A DNA stretch of 64,000 nt, taken from assembly GCA_036788195.1 (NCBI GenBank), contig DAIQNX010000007.1, positions 1 to 64,000 on the forward strand, read 5' to 3'. Made by a program: the position numbers and the translations under genes. The DNA is from CALFXN01 sp937957815 (lineage in GTDB: Bacteria; Synergistota; Synergistia; Synergistales; Aminobacteriaceae). The notes under the pieces were generated by a model, which saw only the letters and a list, made by a program, of their open reading frames with translations, was not told the origin of the DNA and did no database searches. Numbering within the stretch: position 1 is the first letter of the stretch; each line of letters opens with the position of its first letter. Shown piece after piece: positions 17,300 through 26,154 of the stretch.

Positions 17300-17990
17300 A
17301 GTATCCGTCTCCTTTCAGCACGAGGATGTCGACGACGATTCCCGGCGTGACGATGTCGTTGGGGTCGATGCCGCCGAGTTCAAGGATCGCGTCGACCTCT
17401 GCGATGACGAGATCCGCGGCCGTCGCCATCGCGGGGTTGAAGTTCCGCCCCGTCCCGAAATAGGTCAGGTTGCCGTAGCGGTCCGCCTTGTGCGCCCGGA
17501 TCAGCGCGACGTTCGCGCGAAGCGGTTTTTCGACGATATATCGTTTGCCGTCGACCTCGACGATCTGCTTGTCGTCTTCGTAGCAGGTTCCGACGCCCGT
17601 CGGCGTGAGGACGCCGCCGAGCCCGAACCCGCCCGCGCGGATGCGTTCGACGAACGATCCCTGGGGCACGAGTTCCAGTTCGAGTTTCTTTTCGTTGAAA
17701 AGCCGTCCCGTCTCGCGGTTGAGCCCGATATGCGACGCGGTGACCTTTCGCACCTGCCCGTTCACGACGAGCATTCCGTGACCGACCCCCTGCGGAACCG
17801 AGTCGTTGGCGTAGAGCGTGTCGTTGGCGATCAGGTGGAGATCCTTCACGCCGGACTTCACGAGCGCATCGACGAGCGTGTAGGGAACGCCGCCGTAGTT
17901 GAAGCCGCCGACCATGACGGACATTCCGTCACGGACCCCCGTGACCGCCTCATCGGCGGACATGACGGGCTTGATGAGTTTTGCGGGCAC
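17283..17990 (-). CDS. 3-oxoacid CoA-transferase subunit A
   Basis: The 235-residue alpha subunit pairs with the B subunit. The glycine-rich CoA-binding segment MVGGFNYGGVPYTL sits near residue 26. The family features GQVRKVTASHIGLN and RAHKADRYGNLTYFGTGRNFNP are present. The start is GTG at 17990 with GGAGG eleven bases upstream. It is cotranscribed with the TRAP permease gene 45 bases upstream, which places CoA activation directly after uptake and transamination. Confidence 0.93.
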   Translation of the reverse strand: MPAKLIKPVMSADEAVTGVRDGMSVMVGGFNYGGVPYTLVDALVKSGVKDLHLIANDTLYANDSVPQGVGHGMLVVNGQVRKVTASHIGLNRETGRLFNEKKLELELVPQGSFVERIRAGGFGLGGVLTPTGVGTCYEDDKQIVEVDGKRYIVEKPLRANVALIRAHKADRYGNLTYFGTGRNFNPAMATAADLVIAEVDAILELGGIDPNDIVTPGIVVDILVLKGDGYYASRT

Positions 17991-18035
17991 TTTTCACCGC
18001 ACCTCCCTTTGTGTGTTCCGTCTCCCTCGCGCAGC

Positions 18036-19967
18036 CTACGTTAACTTTCCGCCGGCGAACCGGGATCGGAAGAAATAGAGTCCCGCGAGAATCACGACGC
18101 CGATGACATCCGTAACGATGCTCGGATGGATGAGCATGAACGGCACGGCCAGCAGCAACGCGCGTTCGATCAGCGTCAGTTTCGAAGTGTAGAATCCCTG
18201 GATGCCGGCCGAAAGGCCGATGACACCCATGACCGCCGTCACGGTGCTCCAGACGATCGAGAGAACCGATCCCTGGCACAGGAGCGCCGGGTTGTACACG
18301 AACATGTAGGGCACGAGGAACCCCGCGAACGCCGTGACGAGCGCCGTGAACCCCGTCACGAGAACCCCCGACCCGGCGATCCCCGCCGCCGCGTAGGTCG
18401 CGAGCGCGACCGGCGGCGTGACGTCGGCGAGCACGCCGAAATAGAGGCAGAACAGGTGCGCCGACATGAGCGGCACGCCCATCGCGTTCAGGGCCGGGGC
18501 TGCGAGCGTCGACGTGATGATGTACTGCGCCGTCGTCGGGACGCCCATTCCGAGAATGATCGATCCGATCATCGTGAGGATGAGCGCGAGCGGCAGGATT
18601 CCGTACGACATGCTCATGACGAACGACGAGAACGCGAGACCGATCCCGGTGATGCCGATGACGCCGATGATCAGGCCCGAACACGCGCACGCGGCCGCGA
18701 CTTCGACGGCTCCGCACGCGCCGTCTATGAGCGCCCGGAGGACGCTCTTCGGCGTCATGCGGTATTCGGGCCTCCCGAGCCACGTCGCCGCGATCATGAG
18801 GACGATCGACCAGAAGACCGCCTTGACGGGCGAATATCCCGTCGCGAGGAATCCCACGAGCGTGACGAGCGGGAGAATATAGTGCCACCCGTTTTTGAGA
18901 ACGAGCCGGACGTTCGGGATCATCTCCTCGGGCAATCCGGTGAGCCCCCGCTTCCCCGCCCTGAAGTGCACCATCGCGAACAGCGAGAAGAAATAGAGCG
19001 TCGCCGGGATGAACGCCGCGACGACGATCTCCCAGTACGCGACTCCGAGGAACTGGGCCATGATGAACGCGGCCGCGCCCATGATCGGCGGCATGACCTG
19101 TCCTCCCGTGGACGCCGCCGCGACGACCGCGCCCGCGAATTCCGACCTGTATCCGCCCTTCTTCATGAGCGGAATCGTGAACGCGCCCGTCGTGACCGCG
19201 TTCGCGACCGAGCTTCCCGAGACCATTCCCATGAGGCAGCTCGCGACGACCGCGGCCTTGCCCGGACCGCCGACGCTTCTCCCCGTGAGCGCGATCGCGA
19301 GGTCGATGAAAAACTGCCCCGCTCCCGAGACGCTCAGGAACGATCCGAAGACCACGAACAAAAAGATGAATGTCGCAGAAACGCCGAGAGGAACGCCGAA
19401 GATGCCGTCCGTCCGGAGGTACTGGAACGGTCCGAGTTCCTCGAGCGAGAATCCGGCGTGGGCGATGATGTCGGGAAGGTAGGGGCCGGCCATCGCGTAG
19501 AGCATCGCGACGATCGCCACGGAGGGCAACGCCCACCCCATCGAACGCCGGGCCGATTCGATGACGAGGACGATCATCATGACGCCGAGGACGATGTCCG
19601 AGGTGATCGGATTTCCCTCGCGCATCGAGATGGCTTCCCAGTTGAGGATGATGTTCATGCATCCGGCGATCATCAGGCCCGCGAGGATGAAGTCCCACCA
19701 GTCGATCCTGAGCCGGGAGCGATTCTTCGTCCCGGGATAGAGCAGAAAGATCAGCACACCCATCAGCATCCAGTGGATGCTTCGCTGGTACATTGCCGAG
19801 AGCAGGCCGAAGGCCGCCGTATATAGATGAAAGACGGACGCGGCGAGCGCTATGCCGGAGACGAGCCAGAGCTGCCACCCGCTCAGGCGGCGCTTCTTGC
19901 CCTCGCATTCTTCGAGCAGTTCCGAGGGATCCCTCGCGACGCCCGTCGTATCCTGTTCCGTCGTCAT
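18036..19967 (-). CDS. TRAP transporter fused permease (DctQM type)
   Basis: The 643-residue membrane protein combines the small four-helix DctQ-like subunit (about residues 30-170) and the large twelve-helix DctM-like subunit (about 175-635). This fused form is normally found with TAXI binding proteins. The typical core is seen in SGSSVANAVTTGAFTIPLMKK, AASTGGQVMPPIMGAAAFIM and GMGVPTTAQYIITSTLAAPAL. It uses an ion gradient to import an organic acid or amino acid delivered by the binding protein encoded just upstream. The start ATG is 11 bases after a GGGGGG run. Confidence 0.93.
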   Translation of the reverse strand: MTTEQDTTGVARDPSELLEECEGKKRRLSGWQLWLVSGIALAASVFHLYTAAFGLLSAMYQRSIHWMLMGVLIFLLYPGTKNRSRLRIDWWDFILAGLMIAGCMNIILNWEAISMREGNPITSDIVLGVMMIVLVIESARRSMGWALPSVAIVAMLYAMAGPYLPDIIAHAGFSLEELGPFQYLRTDGIFGVPLGVSATFIFLFVVFGSFLSVSGAGQFFIDLAIALTGRSVGGPGKAAVVASCLMGMVSGSSVANAVTTGAFTIPLMKKGGYRSEFAGAVVAAASTGGQVMPPIMGAAAFIMAQFLGVAYWEIVVAAFIPATLYFFSLFAMVHFRAGKRGLTGLPEEMIPNVRLVLKNGWHYILPLVTLVGFLATGYSPVKAVFWSIVLMIAATWLGRPEYRMTPKSVLRALIDGACGAVEVAAACACSGLIIGVIGITGIGLAFSSFVMSMSYGILPLALILTMIGSIILGMGVPTTAQYIITSTLAAPALNAMGVPLMSAHLFCLYFGVLADVTPPVALATYAAAGIAGSGVLVTGFTALVTAFAGFLVPYMFVYNPALLCQGSVLSIVWSTVTAVMGVIGLSAGIQGFYTSKLTLIERALLLAVPFMLIHPSIVTDVIGVVILAGLYFFRSRFAGGKLT

Positions 19968-20001
19968 AATGTCGTTTTCCCCCCAGATTGACAGATCTGA
20001 A

Positions 20002-20034
20002 GCGGTCCGGCGGGAACCAGCCGCGCCGGACCGC
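20002..20034 (-). other. Intercistronic hairpin between binding protein and permease genes
   Basis: GCGGTCCGGCG (20002-20012) and CGCCGGACCGC (20024-20034) form a perfect 11-bp stem with an 11-base loop. There is no T run on the minus strand, so it is more likely an mRNA-stabilising hairpin or partial terminator that lets the binding protein outnumber the permease. Confidence 0.5.
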
Positions 20035-20046
20035 GGGAATGCCGGA

Positions 20047-21000
20047 CTACTTCTTCATCGTCACGCCTTTCTCGGTGAAGTATTTGACCGCACCGGGAGT
20101 GAAGGGGATAATACCGACGCTGGCCTCTTCCGGAGTGAAATGCTCGGCCTGCTTCGTCACGGTCACGAGATCGTTCCGTTTTTCGACGAACGTCTTGACG
20201 ATGTCGTACGCGAGCTTTTCCTTCATGCCTTCCCTGACAACGAGGTAATTGGCGTCGGCGATGGTGAGAACATCGCCGTCGACCTTCGCGTAGGTTCCCT
20301 TTTTGATCGTGAACGGGAGCAGGAACGGATTCTTATCGACGACGCGCTTGACGAGATCCTCCGGAAGGGGAACCAGCACGATGTCGCGCTTTGCGGCGAC
20401 TTCGAGGACGGCCGCGCCGGGGATCGCGAAATTCCAGAACACCGCGTCGATGTTTCCGTCGCTCAGCGCCATGACGCCTTCCGGCTGCGTGAGCTGATAT
20501 TTTTTGATGTCCTTCTCGGGATCGATGCCGGCTTCCTTGAGGATCAGCTGCGTAAGGACCTGGTCGCCGCCGCCGGGGGCGCCGAGAGAGACTCTCTTGC
20601 CCTTGATGTCCTCGAACTTCTCGATGCCGGATCCCTTGACGGCCACGAGGTGCTGCGGCGCCGGGTACATGTTCATGAGGATCGAGAGCGGCAGCTTGCC
20701 GTCGTCCTTGAACGCCTCGATGCCGTTGACCGCCTGGAAGAGCGTCGAGCCCATCGACATTCCGATATGCGCCTTGCCGGACGCGACGAGGCGGCAGTTT
20801 TCCTTGGACGCGGCCGTCGCGCGCGACGTGGCCTTCACGTCGATTCCGGCCTTGTTGAGCATTTCAGCCATCGCGCCTCCGAGCGGATAGTACGTTCCTC
20901 CGACGCCGCCGGAGCCGATCGTGACGAACTCGAGCGCATACGCGCCTCCGGCGAGAGCGAGAACCGCAACAAGCGACAATACCAATCCGAACCGTTTCAT
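20047..21000 (-). CDS. TAXI family TRAP transporter solute-binding protein
   Basis: This periplasmic receptor of a TRAP transporter captures the ligand for the fused permease downstream. The 317-residue precursor has a signal peptide ending near ALA/GGAYALEF. The TAXI hallmark FVTIGSGGVGGTYYPLGGAMAEML follows, with ATAASKENCRLVASGKAHIGM downstream. TAXI family ligands are often glutamate-like or other small carboxylates, but the ligand here is not known. GGGAGG precedes the ATG. The hairpin between it and the permease gene suggests it is made in excess. Confidence 0.93.
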   Translation of the reverse strand: MKRFGLVLSLVAVLALAGGAYALEFVTIGSGGVGGTYYPLGGAMAEMLNKAGIDVKATSRATAASKENCRLVASGKAHIGMSMGSTLFQAVNGIEAFKDDGKLPLSILMNMYPAPQHLVAVKGSGIEKFEDIKGKRVSLGAPGGGDQVLTQLILKEAGIDPEKDIKKYQLTQPEGVMALSDGNIDAVFWNFAIPGAAVLEVAAKRDIVLVPLPEDLVKRVVDKNPFLLPFTIKKGTYAKVDGDVLTIADANYLVVREGMKEKLAYDIVKTFVEKRNDLVTVTKQAEHFTPEEASVGIIPFTPGAVKYFTEKGVTMKK

Positions 21001-21040
21001 ACCCGTACCTCCCTTCAGATTGCCGGCGCCTGCGGCGCCG

Positions 21041-22396
21041 TCATCCCCGCGCCTTCGCGAGAAGAATCTCCGCCGCAGCCGCGAGGCCTTCCCCGAGGCG
21101 ACGGACGATTTCGTCGATCTGCTGCGCCGTGGAGATCAGCGGAGGAGCGAGAAGGAACTGATCCCCGGCGCACCCGTCGATCTGCCCCGTCCCGGGGTAG
21201 ATCACGAGTCCGCGCTCGAAGCACTCCGCGGTCGCTACGCCCGCCGCCTTGAACGACGCCGGGAAGGGTTCCTTCGTCCTTTTGTCCATGACGAGTTCGA
21301 CGCCCCGCATCATCCCCATGCCGCGGACCTCGCCGACGATCGGGTTGTCCGTCACGGACGCGAGCGCCGCGCCGAGCCGCTCTCCCTGGACGGCGGAGTT
21401 CCCGAAGACGTCGTGGTCCTTCATGTACTTCACGGTCGCGGCCACGGCCGCCGCCGTGACGGGGTTCGCGTTGTACGTGTGTCCGTGAACGAAGGCCCCG
21501 CTCCCTTTCCGGAGCGTGTCGACGATCTCGTCCCGGACGATGATTCCTCCCGCGGGCGCGTACCCTCCGGTTATGGCCTTGGCCGTGCAGATGATGTCGG
21601 GCGTGACGTTCCAGTGATTGACGCAGAACGCCTTCCCCGTCCGGCCGAAGCCGGTCATGATTTCGTCGGCGATCAGAAGAACGTCGTATTTGCTGCAGAT
21701 CTCCCGGATGATCGGCCAGTACTCCGCCGGCGGGTGAAGTCCGCCGACCGTCGACCCGACGACGGGCTCGGCGACGAAAGCGGCCACATACTGCGGCCCG
21801 ATCCTGCGGATCTCGCTCTCGAGCCGGCGCGCGCACACGACGTCGCATTCCGGATACGTCTTCCCGTAGGGGCAGCGGTAGCAATAGTGCGCCTCGATCT
21901 TCGGCCCTTCCCTGAAAATCGGTGCGTAGAGCTGTCTCCGGGCCATGCTTCCCGCGAGCGCCATCGTTCCGATCGTGCTCCCGTGGTAGGAGTTCCAGCG
22001 CGCGATGTACACCGACTTCGCGCTCCCCGCCCCGTCGCGCTCCACGAAATACTGGCGGCTGATCTTCATCGCCGACTCGATCGCCTCGCTGCCGCCGCTG
22101 ACGAGCCAGACCTGCGAAAGCCCCGCGGGAGCGATCGACGCGACCGCGTTGGCGGCCTCGACGGAGGCCTTCGATACCCAGCGCGATGGGTGGGCGAACT
22201 CGATCGACTCGAGCTGGGCGATCATCGCCTCGCGGATCTCGCGGACGCCGTGCCCGATGCTCGACAACAGCGCGCCGCTGCATCCGTCGATGTACTGCTT
22301 CCCGTCTTCGTCCCAGATGTAGATCCCCTCGCCGCGAACGGCGGTCTTGAGCGAACTCGCGTAACTTCTCGGGATCAGATGTCCCCATTCAGTCAT
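21041..22396 (-). CDS. Class III PLP-dependent aminotransferase
   Basis: It removes or transfers an amino group that is typically not on the alpha carbon (omega- or beta-amino acids), using PLP. The 451-residue product has LVSGGSEAIESAMK (cofactor phosphate loop), Asp244 in ADEIMTGFGRTG, and the Schiff-base Lys273 in TAKAITGGYAP. A Cys-rich insertion (Cys172, Cys175, Cys184, Cys188) is present, as in one subfamily of these enzymes. The gene shares a 4-base ATGA overlap with the RpiR regulator upstream. Downstream CoA-transferase and thiolase imply that its keto product is a 3-oxoacid, which would make the substrate a beta-amino acid. Confidence 0.93.
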   Translation of the reverse strand: MTEWGHLIPRSYASSLKTAVRGEGIYIWDEDGKQYIDGCSGALLSSIGHGVREIREAMIAQLESIEFAHPSRWVSKASVEAANAVASIAPAGLSQVWLVSGGSEAIESAMKISRQYFVERDGAGSAKSVYIARWNSYHGSTIGTMALAGSMARRQLYAPIFREGPKIEAHYCYRCPYGKTYPECDVVCARRLESEIRRIGPQYVAAFVAEPVVGSTVGGLHPPAEYWPIIREICSKYDVLLIADEIMTGFGRTGKAFCVNHWNVTPDIICTAKAITGGYAPAGGIIVRDEIVDTLRKGSGAFVHGHTYNANPVTAAAVAATVKYMKDHDVFGNSAVQGERLGAALASVTDNPIVGEVRGMGMMRGVELVMDKRTKEPFPASFKAAGVATAECFERGLVIYPGTGQIDGCAGDQFLLAPPLISTAQQIDEIVRRLGEGLAAAAEILLAKARG

Positions 22397-23331
22397 GATC
22401 GCTGTGATTCCTCCTTTCCTTCGTGCCGTGCCTTCCGTTTCGATGTCCGCGCCCGATTCCCGCTCTCACCCCCCCGGTCGTTCATATCCGGAAACGGACC
22501 ACCCGCCGCATAGACGCCCTGCTCGGTCCAGATCCGTTCGAGTTTTTCCAGACGTTCGCGAACACCGTCGAGATGGTTCGCGACCGAGAGGATCAGGCCG
22601 TTCAGCGCGCACAGCGGCGTCGTCAGCGAGTCGACGAACGAAACCGGCTGATACGCCACGGTCAGGAGGTGTCGCGCCTGTCGCCCGAGCGGACTCCCCG
22701 GCGTATCAGTCACGGCCGCGGTCGTCAGTCCCGAATTCCGTGCGAACGTGAGGACGTCCACGGTCCAGCGGGAGTAGCGCGGAAAGCTGATGCCGACGAC
22801 GACGCTTTCCTTCGGGGCATTCACGAGCATTTCGTAGGGAACGTCATCCCCGATCAGGGAGACGTTCGGGAGAAGCCAGCAGAGGTAGAACGAGAGGTAA
22901 TACGCGAGCGAATAGGAACTCCGGTACCCGGCGATGTAGACGGACGACGCGCGAGCGAGCGCCGCGCCGAGTTCGTCGGAGGCCTCCGGAACGAGCTGCC
23001 GCTGATAGGCCGAAAGAGTGACGAGATCCGCCTCTACGGCATCCGTCGCGGACGCCTTTCCGCCTCCCGTGGAGGATTTCTGCAGGCGTTCCAGCGTCGA
23101 GAGGTGGTCCATGAGCATTTCCTTTACGGCGTCCCTGAGCGCGTGGTATCCCGAAAAACCCAGGAAATACGCGAAGCGGATCACGCTCGCCTCGGAAACT
23201 CCCGCGGCGGCGCCAAGCTCCGTCGCGGTCATGAAGGCGGCTTCACGCGGAGAATGGAGGATCATGTCGGCGATTTTTCCCTGCCGGTCGGACATCTGCG
23301 ATCGTCTGGTCTGGAGCAGCGTTCTCAGCAC
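22393..23331 (-). CDS. MurR/RpiR family transcriptional regulator
   Basis: The 312-residue protein has an N-terminal HTH_6 DNA-binding domain (ATELGAAAGVSEASVIRFAYFLGF, about 35-60) and a C-terminal SIS domain (about 125-270) that normally binds a small effector. GTG at 23331 is chosen for GGGAGG eight to nine bases upstream; TTG at 23334 is possible. It is the first gene of the operon and overlaps the aminotransferase start by four bases. Two palindromes at its own promoter indicate autoregulation. The effector is probably the imported amino acid or a breakdown product. Confidence 0.9.
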   Translation of the reverse strand: MLRTLLQTRRSQMSDRQGKIADMILHSPREAAFMTATELGAAAGVSEASVIRFAYFLGFSGYHALRDAVKEMLMDHLSTLERLQKSSTGGGKASATDAVEADLVTLSAYQRQLVPEASDELGAALARASSVYIAGYRSSYSLAYYLSFYLCWLLPNVSLIGDDVPYEMLVNAPKESVVVGISFPRYSRWTVDVLTFARNSGLTTAAVTDTPGSPLGRQARHLLTVAYQPVSFVDSLTTPLCALNGLILSVANHLDGVRERLEKLERIWTEQGVYAAGGPFPDMNDRGGESGNRARTSKRKARHEGKEESQRS

Positions 23332-23372
23332 CAAATGCGCCTCCCTTCGACAAGTAAAGAAAAAAATCATCG

Positions 23373-23420
23373 TGAAGGATTTTTTTCGTATACAATACAT
23401 TTATGAAGGATTTCCTTCAA
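23373..23420 (-). promoter_or_regulatory. Promoter with two RpiR-like operators
   Basis: On the minus strand TTGAAG (23420-23415), 17 bases and TATTGT (23397-23392) form the promoter. TGAAGGATTTCCTTCA (23404-23419) is a perfect palindrome with 7-base arms over the -35 box. A second half-conserved copy, TGAAGGATTTTTTTCG (23373-23388), covers the start of transcription. Their centres are 31 bp apart, three helical turns. The GAA...TTC form matches operators known for the RpiR family. Confidence 0.65.
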
Positions 23421-23819
23421 AACTGTAGCATCCGGCGCGTCGAGTGTCAAGAATTGTCTTGTAGCTGGTGTCGTCGGACAGCGATGTGTCGTATTGAAGT
23501 GGAACAATGTCATGAAGACGCGGGGTGGTATTTTTCCGGGCGTCCGGAAAGCGGCACGAATAGCGGTGTTCGAGGGAACGCCGTGGGGAAAGGTGACGAT
23601 GTCCGGTCAGGATGCCTCATTGCCGAAAGCTCAGTGTCGGACTGCGTCCGGCTTTTCGCTGTCACGAAGACCGGAAACGATTGAACTTCGGTTTTTCCGG
23701 AGCGAAGCGCCGCTCCGGAGTCCGTCCGGGATTTGCTACAATGTATACCATGTCGCCCGATGGATCCAAAAACGGATCGCATTCTGCGCGCATCATCTTC
23801 CCCTCAAGGAGTCGATACC
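23421..23819 (+). other. Intergenic region upstream of the chemoreceptor gene
   Basis: About 400 bases with no convincing gene; short frames here have no binding sites or recognisable motifs. CCGGAGCG (23697-23704) and CGCTCCGG (23711-23718) form an 8-bp stem with a 6-base loop but no T run after it. TACAAT (23737-23742) could be the -10 box of the receptor gene, without a clear -35. Confidence 0.4.
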
Positions 23820-25940
23820 ATGAACGTCAACCGTCTCGGTCCCCGCATCACGGCAATGGTCCTCATCCTTCTCGCCGTCGCCGTCGGAACCGTTTCGTGG
23901 TTCGCGCTCGCGCGAAGCACGAACAGCCTCGAAGCGGCCGCCGACGCCTACGGCCGCGAAGCCGCCCTCCGCGTCGCGAACCAGCTCAGCGACACCTTCG
24001 ACCGTTTCGACGGAACCTTGCTCGCTCTCAAGGCCTTCCTCGAAGGCACGTTCGAATTCGAACAGGCGAAAGACAACATGAAGATCTACATGTCCGTCTT
24101 CGTCCACGACAACAGACTGCTCGTCGAGAAGCTCGGCGGACAGTCGCCGGAGATCCGGGACATGTACATCTACTTCAACCCGGAGTTCTTCGGCGGCAAA
24201 GTCTTCGCCCTCACCTTCTCGCGTCCGGGCGAAAACGACGCGTTCGAACTCTCCCAGAAGCCGAAAGAAACCCAGGCGGAACTTTTCGACCGTGCGAATC
24301 CGCAGACATCGTTCTTCTGGAAACCGTTCGACGACGGCCAGACGTGGGGCGCCCCATTCCGCAGGGGGGACGCCGAACTGATCGGCTACGGAATGCCCGT
24401 CACCTCGGGAGGCAAGACGGTCGCCGTTATCGGCATCAATTTCGACTACGCGTTCGTCCGGAAGACCCTGAAGGATATCCGTCTCTACGACACGGGATAT
24501 GCTGTGCTGCTCAACAGGGATCTCAGGTTCCTCTACCACCCCGCGTTTCCGTTCGATGGCCCCGGGTTTCGCGAGGTCTCGGGCGGACAGCTCGCTCCAT
24601 TCGCGGATACGATCCTGAAAAACGCGATCGGAAGATCGGACTACGTCATGAACGGCATTCGAAAGACCTTCCACTTCGCGCACATGAAGAACGAGTTCAT
24701 CGCGCTGATCGCCGTGAGCCGGAACGAGATCACCGCTCCCGTCGATTCGCTCAGGATGATGATCCTGATCGCCTCGGGGCTTATCTTCGCCGTCGCCGTC
24801 GTCGCTGCCGGGATCTTCGCGAAGAGCGTTTCCTCCCCGCTCCGCGCCGCCGCGGCCGCCGCGGCGGATGTCGCGAGGACCGGCGACCTCAGGCGCCGGA
24901 TCGAGATCGCGACATCCATCGAGGAAATCCGCGGCGTTGCGGAATCCCTGAACGCCCTTGTTTCCGCAATGAAGGGGTCGGTCGGCGAGATCCTGGGCGG
25001 CGCGAACCGCGTGCTCGCGAAAGCGGAGGAGCTCAGCGCGGTTTCGGAGGAAACGACTGCCTCCGCCGAGGAAATCCTCGCGCTCGCCGACCGGGCGAGC
25101 AAACGCTCCGCGGACGCGGCATCGGCCGTCGAATCGGCGAACGCCGGCATCCAGGAGGTGGCGGCAGCCGCTACGACCGGCGCGAAGACCGCGGCCGAGG
25201 CCGGCGAACGCGCCGCCGAGATCGCTGCCGCGTCCGAACGGGGGGGACAGGCGATCCGCGATACGGTTGCGCTCATCGATACGATGGCATCCTCGAGCGG
25301 CAAAGTGGGAACCGCGATCCGCGAACTGGCGGATTCCGTCGGCGGAATCACGGGGTTCGTCAATACGATCACCTCGATCGCGGATCAGACCAACCTTCTC
25401 GCGCTCAACGCCGCAATCGAGGCGGCGCGCGCGGGCGAAGCCGGACGCGGATTCGCCGTCGTCGCGGAAGAAGTCAGAAAGCTCGCCGAGGAATCGGGCA
25501 GGGCTGCGCGAGAGGTCAGTTCCATCATATCGACCATCTCGTCGCGCACCGAGAACGCCGTCCGCGACAAGACGGAGGCCGACGGAAAGATGCGCCTCGT
25601 GATCGGAAAGGTCCGCGAGACCGAGGGAATCATCGGCGACGTGGTTTCGCGGATCGCGACGATCACGGACAACGTCCAGTCGATCGCGGCGGCGATGGAG
25701 GAACAGGCAGCCTCGTCGCAGGAGATGACGGCCGGAATGGATTCCGTCGCCCGCAACAGCGACGACATCGTGGAACAGCTCTCCTCGATCGACGCCGCGA
25801 CGCAGGAGCAGGAGAAGGCGACCGAAACGCTCGCGCAGGCATCGGAAGAACTCGTCCGCCTGAGCGGCGAACTCCGGAACGCCGTCGCCCGATTCACGGT
25901 CGAAGACGCCGCGATCGAACCATCGCCTGCGACGAAGTAG
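23820..25940 (+). CDS. Methyl-accepting chemotaxis protein
   Basis: This membrane chemoreceptor signals through CheA/CheW to the flagellar motor. The 706-residue protein has a first membrane segment (about 10-30), a large periplasmic Cache-like sensor (about 35-310), a second membrane segment (about 320-345) and a HAMP domain. A cytoplasmic signalling domain follows with the nearly invariant hairpin TNLLALNAAIEAARAGEAGR and VVAEEVRKLAEES. ATG at 23820 has AAGGAG nine bases upstream. It is monocistronic, and a good terminator follows. The ligand is unknown. Confidence 0.94.
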   Translation: MNVNRLGPRITAMVLILLAVAVGTVSWFALARSTNSLEAAADAYGREAALRVANQLSDTFDRFDGTLLALKAFLEGTFEFEQAKDNMKIYMSVFVHDNRLLVEKLGGQSPEIRDMYIYFNPEFFGGKVFALTFSRPGENDAFELSQKPKETQAELFDRANPQTSFFWKPFDDGQTWGAPFRRGDAELIGYGMPVTSGGKTVAVIGINFDYAFVRKTLKDIRLYDTGYAVLLNRDLRFLYHPAFPFDGPGFREVSGGQLAPFADTILKNAIGRSDYVMNGIRKTFHFAHMKNEFIALIAVSRNEITAPVDSLRMMILIASGLIFAVAVVAAGIFAKSVSSPLRAAAAAAADVARTGDLRRRIEIATSIEEIRGVAESLNALVSAMKGSVGEILGGANRVLAKAEELSAVSEETTASAEEILALADRASKRSADAASAVESANAGIQEVAAAATTGAKTAAEAGERAAEIAAASERGGQAIRDTVALIDTMASSSGKVGTAIRELADSVGGITGFVNTITSIADQTNLLALNAAIEAARAGEAGRGFAVVAEEVRKLAEESGRAAREVSSIISTISSRTENAVRDKTEADGKMRLVIGKVRETEGIIGDVVSRIATITDNVQSIAAAMEEQAASSQEMTAGMDSVARNSDDIVEQLSSIDAATQEQEKATETLAQASEELVRLSGELRNAVARFTVEDAAIEPSPATK

Positions 25941-25971
25941 CATCTGTCCGGGGACAGAAGGCTCAACGCCG

Positions 25972-26004
25972 GGCTCCTTCCGTTGCTGCGGGAGGAGCCT
26001 TTTT
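25972..26004 (+). terminator. Rho-independent terminator of the chemoreceptor gene
   Basis: GGCTCC (25972-25977) pairs with GGAGCC (25994-25999), with two further inner pairs (CC/GG), and is followed by TTTTT (26000-26004). Confidence 0.75.
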
Positions 26005-26154
26005 CGTTCACCCGCGCTTTCCTCCGCAGTCTCGCAAGACGGAGCCGCGACCTCCTCCCTTTCGTTTTCCGCGACATAACCTTTCCGTCGTTCCCTTTCC
26101 CGGACGAAACGAAAGTGTTATTGTTCCGACATGTTCAATCAGGAGGTGAACGAC

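Noticed and set aside
18126..19826. 566-codon plus-strand frame opposite the TRAP permease
   Set aside because: Its composition is almost entirely charged residues, a mirror of hydrophobic membrane codons.
23421..23819. Small coding frames in the region before the chemoreceptor
   Set aside because: No ribosome-binding sites, no hydrophobic or conserved motifs, and codon use unlike the neighbours.
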